Shown: positions 34,416 through 43,590 of the stretch, piece by piece
How the letters are laid out: each line of letters starts with the position of its first letter
How positions within the stretch are numbered: the first letter of the stretch is position 1
Assembly (NCBI GenBank): GCA_040385245.1
Contig: JAZKHT010000006.1
Location: 116,069 to 180,068 of the forward strand
Direction of reading: 5' to 3'
Length of the DNA: 64,000 nucleotides
Origin: JAZKHT01 sp040385245
Lineage (GTDB): Bacteria; Pseudomonadota; Alphaproteobacteria; Rhodobacterales; Rhodobacteraceae
Program-made: the position numbers and the translations under genes
Notes under the pieces: model-generated
What the model saw: only the letters and a program-made list of their open reading frames with translations
What the model was told of the DNA's origin: nothing
Database searches by the model: none

Positions 34416-37400
34416 GCACGCGTCTGGCCAAGGGCGGCCGTCTAATCGACAGGTCCGCCGCCACCGAATTCACATTTAACGGCAAGCGTTTGCGCGGGTT
34501 TGCGGGCGACACGCTGGCCTCGGCCCTGTTGGCCAACGATCAGATGATGGTCGGGCGGTCGTTCAAGTACCACCGCCCGCGCGGCATCGTCGCCGCGGGC
34601 CCGGAAGAGCCGAACGCGCTGGTCAACCTTGGGTCCGGCGCGCGACTGGAACCGAACCAGCGCGCCACGGTGACGGAACTGTTCGACGGGTTGGAAGCCA
34701 CCAGCCAGAACCACTGGCCGTCGCTGGAATTCGATGTGGGGGTGCTGAACAACTATGCCGCCCGCGTTCTGCCTGCGGGGTTCTACTACAAGACCTTCAT
34801 CCACCCGCGCCCGTTCTGGAAACATGTGTTCGAGCCGATCATCCGACATTCCGCCGGTCTGGGCAAAGCCCCGAAAGAGCGGGATGCGGATCGCTATGAA
34901 CAGGTCTATGCCTTTTGTGACCTGCTCGTCGTCGGTGGCGGGATTGCCGGGCTTCATGCCGCACTGGTTGCCGCCCGCTCCGGCGCGCGTGTGATCATTG
35001 TTGAACAGAACGCCCACTGGGGCGGGCGCGCGCCTGTCGATGGTGATGTGATCGACGGCAAACCTGCCGATCAATGGGTGAACGACGCCGTCCAAACCCT
35101 TGCCGCACTTGACAATGTCACGATGCGCGTCCGCACGGTGGGGGCAGGGGTCTACGACCACGGCTATGTGCTGGCGGATGAACGTGTGGCGGACCATACC
35201 CCCGGCGACGGGCGGCCCAAGCACCGCCTGTGGCGCATTCGCGCGGGCAAGATCCTGACCGCGACTGGGGCAATCGAACGCCCGCTGTCTTTTGCGGGCA
35301 ACGACATCCCTGGTGTCATGCTGGCCGCTTCGGTGCGGGATTACGTGGTAAACCATGCCGTATCCTCCGGCGACCGCACGGTGGTTGTCACCAACAACGA
35401 CGACGCCTATCGCACCGCCATCGCGCTGAAAGAGGCGGGGCTTGAGGTGCCCTGCATCATCGACGCGCGCAGCAGCGTTACGGGCGAACTGCCTGCCCGC
35501 GCCCGGGCGCTCGGCATCCGCATTGCCGAAGGGCGTGGCGTGGCCAAGGTCAAGGGTGGCAAGCGTGTCACAGGCGTGTCCCTGTGCCTGCAAGCGGGCG
35601 AAGGGGCGGTGCTGGAAGACATCGCCTGCGATGCCGTCGCCATGTCGGGCGGTTGGTCGCCGGTGGTGCATCTGTGGTCCCACTGTGGTGGCAAGCTGGT
35701 CTGGGATACCGATTATGCCCATTTTCGCCCCGACGCGACCCGCCCGCCGTTGAACCATGACGGCACCGCGATGGTGATCGTGGCAGGGGCCGCCAATGGC
35801 GCGCTACGCGCCGATGCAGCACTGGCCGATGCCGATGCCCAGGGGCATGTGGCGGTCTCGGCCCTTGGCCGCAAGGCGAAAAAGGCCGCAGCCCCCGTGG
35901 CCGCCACCGTGACGGAAAGCGCGATGGAAGCGGTGTGGATCATGCCGCAAGGCGCGCCGATCCCGCTGAAGGCCAAGATGTGGCTGGACTACCAGAACGA
36001 TGTCAAAGTGTCCGACGTGCAGCTTGCCGCGCGCGAGGGGTATGAATCGGTCGAACATACCAAACGCTACACCACGCTCGGCATGGCGACGGATCAGGGA
36101 AAACTTAGCAATATCAACGGTCTGGCGGTGCTTGCTAACGCGTTGAATGAAGATATCCCGCAGGTCGGCACCACCACCTTCCGCCCGCCCTACACGCCCG
36201 TCACCCTGGGCGCGCTGGCGGGCGAGGCCCGGGGCGAGATTTTCCAACCCTTGCGCCGCACGCCGATGCACGGCTGGCATCAGGCGAACGGGGCCTATTT
36301 CGAACCGGTCGGCCTGTGGCGGCGTCCCTATTGCTTCCCCCGCGGCGGGGAAAGCCATGATCAGGCCGTCGCGCGCGAGGTGCTGAACACCCGCGCCAAT
36401 GTCGGCCTGCTCGATGCGTCCACGCTGGGCAAGCTGATCGTCAAGGGCCCGGACGCGGGGCGTTTCCTTGACATGATGTATACCGGCGTCCTGTCGACCC
36501 TGCCGGTGGGCAAATGCCGCTATGGCCTGATGTGCAACGAGAATGGTTTTCTGTCCGACGACGGCGTGGTCGCCCGCATCAACGAGGATACGTGGCTGTG
36601 CCACACCACATCCGGCGGGGCAGACCGCATCCACGCCCATATGGAAGACTGGCTGCAATGCGAATGGTGGGATTGGCAGGTCTATGTTGCCAACGTGACC
36701 GAACAATACGCGCAAGTGGCGGTCGTCGGCCCCAACGCGCGGAAACTGCTGGAAAAGCTGGGCGGGATGGACGTGTCCAAAGAGACGCTGCCCTTCATGC
36801 AATGGGCCGACGGCACGCTGGCCGGGTTCCCGGTGCGGGTCTATCGCATCAGCTTTTCGGGCGAGTTGTCCTATGAAATCGCCGTGCCCGCCAGCCATGG
36901 TGCGGCCTTTTGGGCGGCATGCCACGCGGCGGGGGCGGAATTGGGCGCGATGCCCTATGGCACCGAGGCGCTGCATATCATGCGGGCCGAAAAGGGGTTC
37001 ATCATGATCGGGGACGAAACCGACGGCACGGTGATCCCGCAGGATCTGGGTCTGTCCTGGGCGGTGTCGAAGAAAAAGGCCGATTTCCTGGGCAAACGCG
37101 GTCAGGAACGCAGCTATCTTGCCAACCCCGAACGGTGGAAACTGGTGGGGCTGGAAACGCTGGATGGGTCGGTGATCCCCGACGGAGCCTATGCGGTAGC
37201 ACCGGGCAGCAACGCCAACGGCCAGCGCAACACCGAAGGGCGCGTCACCTCGACCTACTATTCGCCCACTTTGAAGCGCGGGATTGCGATGGGTCTGATC
37301 CATCGGGGCCCCGACCGGATGGGCGAAACGGTAGAGTTTACAAGGATCGGTGGTGACACGGTCAAGGCGCGGATCGTCGATCCGGTGTTCTTTGACAAGG

Positions 37401-37423
37401 ATGGGGAAAAGCAGAATGTCTGA
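34412..37423 (+). CDS. soxA: Sarcosine oxidase subunit alpha
   Basis: SoxA is the large subunit, with an N-terminal ferredoxin-like region, an NAD-binding domain (VVGGGIAGLHAA at 173-184) and a C-terminal aminomethyltransferase-like (GcvT) domain that binds tetrahydrofolate and captures formaldehyde from the reaction. Length is 1003 residues, normal for the family. The ATG at 34412 overlaps soxD by four bases. A longer reading from 34274 would run inside soxD. soxG overlaps its end by eight bases. Confidence 0.96.
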   Translation: MSTRLAKGGRLIDRSAATEFTFNGKRLRGFAGDTLASALLANDQMMVGRSFKYHRPRGIVAAGPEEPNALVNLGSGARLEPNQRATVTELFDGLEATSQNHWPSLEFDVGVLNNYAARVLPAGFYYKTFIHPRPFWKHVFEPIIRHSAGLGKAPKERDADRYEQVYAFCDLLVVGGGIAGLHAALVAARSGARVIIVEQNAHWGGRAPVDGDVIDGKPADQWVNDAVQTLAALDNVTMRVRTVGAGVYDHGYVLADERVADHTPGDGRPKHRLWRIRAGKILTATGAIERPLSFAGNDIPGVMLAASVRDYVVNHAVSSGDRTVVVTNNDDAYRTAIALKEAGLEVPCIIDARSSVTGELPARARALGIRIAEGRGVAKVKGGKRVTGVSLCLQAGEGAVLEDIACDAVAMSGGWSPVVHLWSHCGGKLVWDTDYAHFRPDATRPPLNHDGTAMVIVAGAANGALRADAALADADAQGHVAVSALGRKAKKAAAPVAATVTESAMEAVWIMPQGAPIPLKAKMWLDYQNDVKVSDVQLAAREGYESVEHTKRYTTLGMATDQGKLSNINGLAVLANALNEDIPQVGTTTFRPPYTPVTLGALAGEARGEIFQPLRRTPMHGWHQANGAYFEPVGLWRRPYCFPRGGESHDQAVAREVLNTRANVGLLDASTLGKLIVKGPDAGRFLDMMYTGVLSTLPVGKCRYGLMCNENGFLSDDGVVARINEDTWLCHTTSGGADRIHAHMEDWLQCEWWDWQVYVANVTEQYAQVAVVGPNARKLLEKLGGMDVSKETLPFMQWADGTLAGFPVRVYRISFSGELSYEIAVPASHGAAFWAACHAAGAELGAMPYGTEALHIMRAEKGFIMIGDETDGTVIPQDLGLSWAVSKKKADFLGKRGQERSYLANPERWKLVGLETLDGSVIPDGAYAVAPGSNANGQRNTEGRVTSTYYSPTLKRGIAMGLIHRGPDRMGETVEFTRIGGDTVKARIVDPVFFDKDGEKQNV

Positions 37424-37967
37424 GGCCATCAGCGCCCTTGGCGGGGCAAGCTATCAGGGCTTTGCAGCCATCCGTGAAATCGGCCCCCTGGGGATGATTT
37501 CCCTGCGCGCCAAACCGGACGTGCCGGGGCTGGGCGCAGCGATCAAGGCCGTCACCGGCACCGCCGTGCCCGACCGCCGCCGCATCCTGACCAAGGGGGA
37601 TGCAGCAGCGGGCTGGATGAGCCCGGATGAATACCTGCTGATCCTGCCCTATGCCGGGGTCGGGGCGGCACTGGCCAGCCTGTCGGACGCGTTGAAGGGC
37701 CAGCACCATCTGGCGGTCGATGTGTCGGACGCCCGTGCGGTCTTCCGCATCGAAGGCGACACCGCGTATCAGGTGCTGATGAAACTGGCCCCCGTCGATC
37801 TGGCCACCTTGCCCGAAGGAGAGTTGCGCCGCAGCCGCACCGCACAGGTGGCCGCCGCCTTCTGGAAGGACAACAAGGGCTATACCGTTGTCTGCTTCCG
37901 ATCGGTCGCGGAGTATGTGATGGGCCTGTTGACGCACTCCGCGATGGAAGGCTCGCAGATCGACTGA
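37416..37967 (+). CDS. soxG: Sarcosine oxidase subunit gamma
   Basis: SoxG is the fourth subunit, related to the folate-binding part of GcvT. It has 183 residues and ends the soxBDAG operon. The ATG at 37416 lies inside the last codons of soxA, so coupling is likely. A hairpin follows the stop codon. Confidence 0.94.
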   Translation: MSEAISALGGASYQGFAAIREIGPLGMISLRAKPDVPGLGAAIKAVTGTAVPDRRRILTKGDAAAGWMSPDEYLLILPYAGVGAALASLSDALKGQHHLAVDVSDARAVFRIEGDTAYQVLMKLAPVDLATLPEGELRRSRTAQVAAAFWKDNKGYTVVCFRSVAEYVMGLLTHSAMEGSQID

Positions 37968-37974
37968 ACGCGTG

Positions 37975-38000
37975 GGCAGGGGCGCGACAGTGCCCTTGCC
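37975..38000 (+). terminator. Hairpin after soxG
   Basis: GGCAGGGGC at 37975-37983 and GCCCTTGCC at 37992-38000 form a 9-bp stem with one G-U pair. No T-run follows, so it may end transcription only partly. Confidence 0.4.
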
Positions 38001-38054
38001 AACTCTGCCAAAAGTTGAAACATTCGCACCAATGATCCTTTGGCGAGTGTTCTG

Positions 38055-38450
38055 ATGTTCCGAGTTGCAACCCTGTTAGCCGCCCTGTCCTTTGCTGCAC
38101 CTGCGCATGCCACGGTATATGACTGCAAGATCAACGCTGATTCCGGTGATCAGGGCTGGATCAGCAAAGACTATGTTTTTGATCATGACAGCACCGCGAA
38201 CAGCGTCAGCGTTGTCGACGATGTGATCCGGTATTTTTTGAAAAAGCCGCTTGCAGGCAAGGTGTCCGACGACACGTCCAGGAAACTTGTGTTTTCCTGG
38301 ACGGTTCAGGCCAAGGACGACAGGGGAAATCTCTTTGCCATGCAGTATCGCGCTGCATGGTTCAAAGGCCCGAAAACCATGACCGTCACGGCGATCCCGC
38401 CGGGGTATGCAAACAATTTCGATGCGCGGGGAACCTGCACGGTTAAGTGA
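38055..38450 (+). CDS. Secreted hypothetical protein
   Basis: A 131-residue protein begins with a classical signal peptide (MFRVATLLAALSFAAPAHA). The mature part is about 110 residues with two cysteines, one near each end (YDC and GTC), which could form a disulfide. It is beta-rich in character and somewhat less GC-rich than its neighbours. I recognise no family. It stands alone between soxG and sodB. Confidence 0.72.
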   Translation: MFRVATLLAALSFAAPAHATVYDCKINADSGDQGWISKDYVFDHDSTANSVSVVDDVIRYFLKKPLAGKVSDDTSRKLVFSWTVQAKDDRGNLFAMQYRAAWFKGPKTMTVTAIPPGYANNFDARGTCTVK

Positions 38451-38497
38451 TCATTGGGGTTGGATCGTGCTATTTGCCGGTTTCAGGTCTTTCTGAC

Positions 38498-38527
38498 TTG
38501 ACCTTGTGCGCGGCAGGCACCTTATCT
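38498..38527 (+). promoter_or_regulatory. Probable sigma-70 promoter of sodB
   Basis: TTGACC at 38498-38503 and TTATCT at 38522-38527 are separated by 18 bases and lie 37 bases before the sodB start. The AGAGAGGAA ribosome site follows. Confidence 0.55.
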
Positions 38528-38564
38528 GCCGCATATCATTCCCTGCCGACAGAGAGGAAATCCC

Positions 38565-39167
38565 ATGGCTTTCACCCTTCCCGATCTTCCCTATGCCCAT
38601 GACGCGCTGGCCGCCCTTGGCATGTCGAAAGAGACGATGGAGTATCACCACGACATCCACCACAAGGCCTATGTCGACAACGGCAACAAGCTGATTGCCG
38701 GCACCGAGTGGGAGGGCAAGTCGGTCGAAGATATCGTGCGCGGCACCTATCAGGCCGGGGCCGTGGCGCAGAACGGCATTTTCAACAATGCCAGCCAGCA
38801 TTGGAACCACGCCCTGTTCTGGGATGTGATGGGTCCGGGCGAAGGCAAAAAGATGCCCGGCGCGCTGGAAACGGCGCTGACCGAGGCGTTCGGTTCGGTG
38901 CAGAAGTTCAAGGACGATTTCTCCGCCGCCGGTGCCGGTCAGTTCGGGTCGGGCTGGGCCTGGCTGGTCAAGGACAAGGACGGCAGCCTGAAGGTGACCA
39001 AGACCGAAAACGGCGTGAACCCGCTGTGCTTTGGCCAGACAGCACTGCTGGGCTGCGATGTGTGGGAACATTCCTACTACATCGATTTCCGCAACAAGCG
39101 CCCGGCCTATCTGACCAACTTCCTTGACAAGTTGGTCAACTGGGAAGCCGTCGCTGCACGCCTGTAA
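38565..39167 (+). CDS. sodB: Superoxide dismutase, iron type
   Basis: This enzyme turns superoxide into oxygen and hydrogen peroxide in the cytoplasm. The 200-residue protein has metal ligands at H28 (MEYHHD), H82 (WNHALFW) and the later D-x3-H of CDVWEHSYY. Q78 in ASQHWNH is at the position that marks the iron form. An SD-like GAGAGGAA stands before the ATG, a sigma-70-like promoter lies upstream, and a strong terminator is downstream, so this looks like a single-gene unit. Confidence 0.95.
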   Translation: MAFTLPDLPYAHDALAALGMSKETMEYHHDIHHKAYVDNGNKLIAGTEWEGKSVEDIVRGTYQAGAVAQNGIFNNASQHWNHALFWDVMGPGEGKKMPGALETALTEAFGSVQKFKDDFSAAGAGQFGSGWAWLVKDKDGSLKVTKTENGVNPLCFGQTALLGCDVWEHSYYIDFRNKRPAYLTNFLDKLVNWEAVAARL

Positions 39168-39186
39168 GCGCGCGTAACTTGATACG

Positions 39187-39223
39187 GAAAAGCCTGCCGG
39201 GATACGTTCCGGTAGGCTTTTTT
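39187..39223 (+). terminator. Rho-independent terminator of sodB
   Basis: AAAAGCCTGCCGG at 39188-39200 pairs with CCGGTAGGCTTTT starting at 39209, with one G-U pair, and is followed by a T-run. Confidence 0.88.
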
Positions 39224-39256
39224 CATTTCTTGGACGGGGGTTCGCGGATACTTGGC

Positions 39257-39814
39257 TCAGGCCAGCGTCGTCGCAAGCTGTGCTTCCAGCGCTGCCACGT
39301 CGGGAAGGGCGGAGAAATAGGTCTTCATCGTCGCCTCGGCAAAGCCCTGTGCGATGACGTGGTCCAGCAGGGCCAGCAGGGGCCGCCAATAGCCATTGGT
39401 GTCCAGCAGAAAGATCGGTTTGGCGTGCAGGCCGATCTGGCGCCAGGTCAGCACCTCGAAGAACTCGTCCAGCGACCCGGCCCCGCCCGGCAGCACGACG
39501 ATGGCGTCGGAATTCATGAACATCACCTTTTTGCGTTCATGCATGTCTTCGGTGATGACAAGTTGCCCCAGATCGCGCTTGCCCTGTTCGCGGCCCATCA
39601 GATGCACGGGGATCACGCCCATGGTCCGCGCGCCATGGGCCATCGCGGCGCGCGCCACCTCGCCCATCAGACCGACATCGCCCGCACCGTAAACCAGCCG
39701 CCAGCCGTTGCGGGCGATCACCTCGCCCACCGATCTGGCGGCGGCGGCATAGGCGGGATCGGTTCCGGGGCGCGCGCCGCAAAAGACGCAGACAGAGCGG
39801 AGGGTTTGGGTCAT
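39257..39814 (-). CDS. LOG-family nucleoside 5'-monophosphate phosphoribohydrolase
   Basis: The protein has the PGGAGSLDEFFE motif that marks the LOG (lonely guy) family, which removes the ribose phosphate from nucleotides, including cytokinin precursors in plants. Length is 185 residues. The start at 39814 is followed by MTQTLRSVCVFCG, the typical beginning. Whether it makes cytokinin or acts in nucleotide turnover cannot be said. The next gene is divergent. Confidence 0.88.
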   Translation of the reverse strand: MTQTLRSVCVFCGARPGTDPAYAAAARSVGEVIARNGWRLVYGAGDVGLMGEVARAAMAHGARTMGVIPVHLMGREQGKRDLGQLVITEDMHERKKVMFMNSDAIVVLPGGAGSLDEFFEVLTWRQIGLHAKPIFLLDTNGYWRPLLALLDHVIAQGFAEATMKTYFSALPDVAALEAQLATTLA

Positions 39815-39914
39815 TCCGGCCGGTTCCTCGAAACATGTTGCCTTGGGCGGTGATATCGGGGTTCTTATGCGAAGGAAAGCAGGGGCCGGAAACAGGCCCC
39901 GCAGGGGGAATACG

Positions 39915-41492
39915 ATGACGCCTTGGGCACAGATGACGGTGGGCGCGCGGACCGCGACGGCGGCGGGGATCGCGGCGGTTCTGGCAGTTCTTGGATACGG
40001 TCTGTGGTCCACAAACCGCCCCGCCCCCGATGCCACGGTCGACGCCGCCCTGACCCAACCCGCGACAGAGGGGGGCACCTCGGACGCCACGCCGGTGGCC
40101 GAACCCACCGCACAGCAACAGGTCACGGCGGAACCGTCCGCACAGGTCGAAGCGCAGGCCGCCGATGCCACTGGCGAAGCTGCTGGTGACCCCGCTGCCG
40201 CGGACGACCCTTCGGCCGGAGTGGCGCTTGCGCCAGACGCAGAGGCGGAAGACGCACCAGAAGGTGAAGGTGAGGTTGCGGTCGAGGCTGAGCCCGAAGT
40301 AGCGCCAGAGGCTGAGGTTGAGGCGGAGATCGCGTCAGAGGCAGAGGTTACGCCAGGGGGTGCGGCTGAACAGCAAACTGCGGCTGAGGGTGCGTCTGAC
40401 CCGGCCGCAGTGCCTGATGGCCCCACAGCCCCGGCCTTTGATCTGGTGCGCGTTGAACGGGACGGATCGGCACTGGTTGCGGGCACCGCAGCGCCGGGTG
40501 CGACGGTGGTGTTGCAGATCGACGGTGTTACCATCGCGGAGCTGCCCGCCGATGCGGATGGCAAGTTCGTGGCCATGTTCGCTTTGGCCCCGAACGAGGG
40601 CGCGCGTCTGTTGTCCCTGATCATGCGTGGCCCGGATGGCACGGACGTGCCCGCCCTTGGCACCGTTGCGATTGCGCCGACCGTGGCCCCCTTGGTGGTT
40701 GCATCGGCCCCCGACGCTGCGGATGACGCAACGGATCCGGACGCGGGTGCCACAGGCACCGATGCACAAGACGCACCCGAAGCGGAACCGCAGACGGAAC
40801 CGCAAACCGAACCCCAGACCGAACCTCAGACCGAACCCGCTGCGGAGCCACAGGCCCCGGCCGCGCTGCTGGTCACCGAAGAGGGGGCAAAGGTGCTGCA
40901 ATCGGCCGACAGCCTGTCGCCTGCGCTGCGCTTCAACGTCACCATCGACACCATTTCCTATAATGCCGACGGGGCGGTGCACCTGTCCGGGCGCGGTGCG
41001 GCGGGGGCGGCTTTGCGCCTTTATCTGGACAACGCGCCGCTGACGGAAACGACGGTCGGGCAGGACGGGTCGTGGGCGCTGACGCTGCCCGAGGTCGCCC
41101 CCGGCGTCTATACCCTGCGCGCCGATCAGGTAGACGCGACAGGCAAGGTCACGTCGCGGTTCGAAACGCCGTTCAAACGCGAAACGGTCGAGGCGCTGGC
41201 CGCCGTGTCCGGTCTGGCCGCGCCGCAGGAAGAACCGGTATCGACGACGGATGCAACAGCTGGAACGACACCCGTGGAACCGACGCAAACCGTTGCGCCA
41301 AGTGTCACGGCGGCCCCCGCTGCCCCCGTGACAGTGACGGTCCAGCCCGGCTTTACCCTGTGGCGCATCGCGCAGGAACGTTTGGGCAAGGGCGTCATGT
41401 ATGTGCAGGTGTTCGAGGCGAACAAGACGCAGATCCGCGACCCCGATCTGATCTATCCCGGTCAGGTGTTCACGATCCCACAGGCAGACTGA
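39915..41492 (+). CDS. LysM-domain envelope protein with acidic repeats
   Basis: A GCAGGGGGAA ribosome site precedes the ATG. The 525-residue protein has an N-terminal membrane helix (AAGIAAVLAVLGYGLW), then a long acidic, Ala- and Glu-rich region, two beta-sandwich-like modules, and a C-terminal LysM domain (QPGFTLWRIAQERLG). A run of TEPQ-type units, encoded at about 40780-40850 by 12-base repeats, separates the modules. It is likely anchored in the inner membrane and binds peptidoglycan. A function in the cell envelope is inferred. Confidence 0.85.
   Translation: MTPWAQMTVGARTATAAGIAAVLAVLGYGLWSTNRPAPDATVDAALTQPATEGGTSDATPVAEPTAQQQVTAEPSAQVEAQAADATGEAAGDPAAADDPSAGVALAPDAEAEDAPEGEGEVAVEAEPEVAPEAEVEAEIASEAEVTPGGAAEQQTAAEGASDPAAVPDGPTAPAFDLVRVERDGSALVAGTAAPGATVVLQIDGVTIAELPADADGKFVAMFALAPNEGARLLSLIMRGPDGTDVPALGTVAIAPTVAPLVVASAPDAADDATDPDAGATGTDAQDAPEAEPQTEPQTEPQTEPQTEPAAEPQAPAALLVTEEGAKVLQSADSLSPALRFNVTIDTISYNADGAVHLSGRGAAGAALRLYLDNAPLTETTVGQDGSWALTLPEVAPGVYTLRADQVDATGKVTSRFETPFKRETVEALAAVSGLAAPQEEPVSTTDATAGTTPVEPTQTVAPSVTAAPAAPVTVTVQPGFTLWRIAQERLGKGVMYVQVFEANKTQIRDPDLIYPGQVFTIPQAD
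40780..40850 (+). repeat. Tandem 12-base repeats coding for TEPQ units
   Basis: The gene contains several copies of a GAACC-CAGAC-type unit that differ at single bases and encode acidic Thr-Glu-Pro-Gln repeats. It is a low-complexity linker. Confidence 0.7.
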
Positions 41493-41519
41493 CACCCGCT
41501 GCGTGCCTTTGGGGGGGGT

Positions 41520-41544
41520 CGTGCCGTCTTCCGGCACGGATTTC
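41520..41544 (+). terminator. Hairpin terminator after the LysM gene
   Basis: CGTGCCG at 41520-41526 and CGGCACG at 41532-41538 form a 7-bp stem followed by GATTT. Confidence 0.5.
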
Positions 41545-41648
41545 GCGCCGATGACCAGAACGGTGCGGTGCTGCACGCAAGGGAAACGTTCCGGGGTCTG
41601 GCCATTTGCGCAGACCGGGCTTAGGTAAGGTGCCCGAAGAGGTGCCCC

Positions 41649-43478
41649 ATGCCCACGACCCCAAAAAAATCCGTATCCGAAAAACCGTCCGGTGGCCTGC
41701 AGACCATCCGCCGCGTTCTGCCCTATCTTTGGCCGCCCGGAGAGACATGGGTGAAGCGGCGCGTCGTGCTGGCGCTGATGATGCTGGTGATGGCCAAGAT
41801 CGTTTCGGCGTTGACGCCGTTTCTGTACAAATGGGCCGTCGATGCCTTGGGCGGTGAGACGCCGACGGTTGCTGCTGTGGTCGGGCTGACGGCGGGCGGG
41901 TTGACGCTGGCCTATGGCATCGCGCGTCTGGGCACAGTTGCCTTCAACGAGTTGCGTGACGCGATTTTCGTCAGGGTCGGCCAGCGCGCCCTGCGCAAAC
42001 TGGCACTTGAGACATTTACCCATATTCACCGCCTGTCGATGCGCTATCACATCACGCGCAAGACGGGCGGCCTGTCGCGGATCATCGAACGTGGGGTGAA
42101 GGGCGTCGATTTCCTGTTGCGGTTCATGCTGTTCTCCATCGGGCCGCTGATCCTTGAATTCTCGATGGTTGCGACAATCTTTGCGCTGTATTTCGGCTGG
42201 CAATACATGGCGGTCGTCGTCGTGGTGGTCACGCTGTATGTGCTGTTCACCTTCAAGGTCACCGAATGGCGGGTCAAAATCCGGCGCGAGATGAACGAAC
42301 AGGACACCGACGCCAACCAAAAGGCGGTGGACAGCCTGCTGAACTTTGAGACCGTCAAGTATTTCAACGCCGAAGCGCGCGAGGCGCAGCGCTATGACGT
42401 GGCGATGGGCCGGTACGAAGTGGCGGCGGTCAAGACGGGCCAATCCCTTAGCTTTCTGAACGCAGGTCAGGCGTTTCTGATCACCTGTGGCCTTGTGATC
42501 GTCATGGTCATGGCGGCAAAGGGGGTTGAGGCGGGCACGCTGACGGTAGGCGATTTCGTCATGGTCAACGCCTACATGATCCAGATCACCATGCCGCTGA
42601 ACTTTCTGGGCACGGTTTACCGCGAAATCCGGCAGGCGCTGGTCGATATGGGCGAGATGTTCGGCCTTTTGGGCCAGCCCGCCGAGGTCGTGGACAAACC
42701 TGGCGCGCCCGATATCCGGGTCGGTGGTGGCGAGGTTGTGTTTGACAACGTGTTCTTTGGCTATGACGACGCGCGCCCGATCCTGAAGGGAATATCGCTG
42801 ACCGTCGCCCCCGGCAGCCGTGTGGCGCTGGTGGGGCCGTCCGGGTCTGGCAAGTCGACCATCGGGCGGTTGCTGTTCCGGTTCTATGACGTGACCGGCG
42901 GGGCGATCCGCATCGACGGCCAGGATCTGCGGGACGTGGCGCAGACGTCTCTGCATGCGCGCATCGGGGTGGTGCCGCAGGACACCGTGTTGTTCAACGA
43001 CACGGTTTATTACAACATCGCCTATGGCAACCCGGAAGCGTCGCGCGAACAGGTCGAAGGGGCGGCACGCGCGGCCAAGATCCACGATTTCATCGCGTCC
43101 CTGCCCGAAGGGTACGAGACAAAGGTGGGCGAGCGGGGCCTGAAGCTGTCGGGTGGCGAAAAGCAGCGCGTCGGCATCGCCCGCACCCTGTTGAAGAACC
43201 CGCCGATCCTGATCCTGGACGAGGCGACATCCGCGCTGGATACCCAGACAGAGCGGGACATTCAGGACAGTCTGCTGGAAATGGGGCAGGGGCGCACGGT
43301 CATCACCATCGCGCACCGCCTGTCCACCATTGCCGATGCCGACAATATCGTTGTGCTGGAAGACGGGCGCATCGTCGAACAGGGTCGTCACGAGGACTTG
43401 CTTGAAACCGGTGGGCGTTATTCCGCGATGTGGGCGCGCCAATCCGCCGAGGAGGAGGAGCCGTTGGCGGCGGAATGA
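41649..43478 (+). CDS. Atm1/HMT1-type ABC exporter (half transporter)
   Basis: This is a 609-residue half transporter with a membrane domain of six helices fused to an ATPase. Walker A is GPSGSGKST, the signature is LSGGEKQR, and Walker B with the catalytic glutamate is ILILDEATSALD. It belongs to the Atm1 group, which exports glutathione-based or sulfur-containing compounds in relation to iron-sulfur cluster and heavy-metal handling. The ATG is preceded by GAGGTG. It functions as a homodimer in known members. Confidence 0.9.
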   Translation: MPTTPKKSVSEKPSGGLQTIRRVLPYLWPPGETWVKRRVVLALMMLVMAKIVSALTPFLYKWAVDALGGETPTVAAVVGLTAGGLTLAYGIARLGTVAFNELRDAIFVRVGQRALRKLALETFTHIHRLSMRYHITRKTGGLSRIIERGVKGVDFLLRFMLFSIGPLILEFSMVATIFALYFGWQYMAVVVVVVTLYVLFTFKVTEWRVKIRREMNEQDTDANQKAVDSLLNFETVKYFNAEAREAQRYDVAMGRYEVAAVKTGQSLSFLNAGQAFLITCGLVIVMVMAAKGVEAGTLTVGDFVMVNAYMIQITMPLNFLGTVYREIRQALVDMGEMFGLLGQPAEVVDKPGAPDIRVGGGEVVFDNVFFGYDDARPILKGISLTVAPGSRVALVGPSGSGKSTIGRLLFRFYDVTGGAIRIDGQDLRDVAQTSLHARIGVVPQDTVLFNDTVYYNIAYGNPEASREQVEGAARAAKIHDFIASLPEGYETKVGERGLKLSGGEKQRVGIARTLLKNPPILILDEATSALDTQTERDIQDSLLEMGQGRTVITIAHRLSTIADADNIVVLEDGRIVEQGRHEDLLETGGRYSAMWARQSAEEEEPLAAE

Positions 43479-43590
43479 CACGCCACACTGTCCGCTGTGC
43501 GTCGCCCATCGGGGGCGATGCAGTGGGGGCAGGGCTTGGCAAGCCTTCCCGCTTAAGTGTAAGAACGGGCAAAAGGACTGGAGAGCCCGC

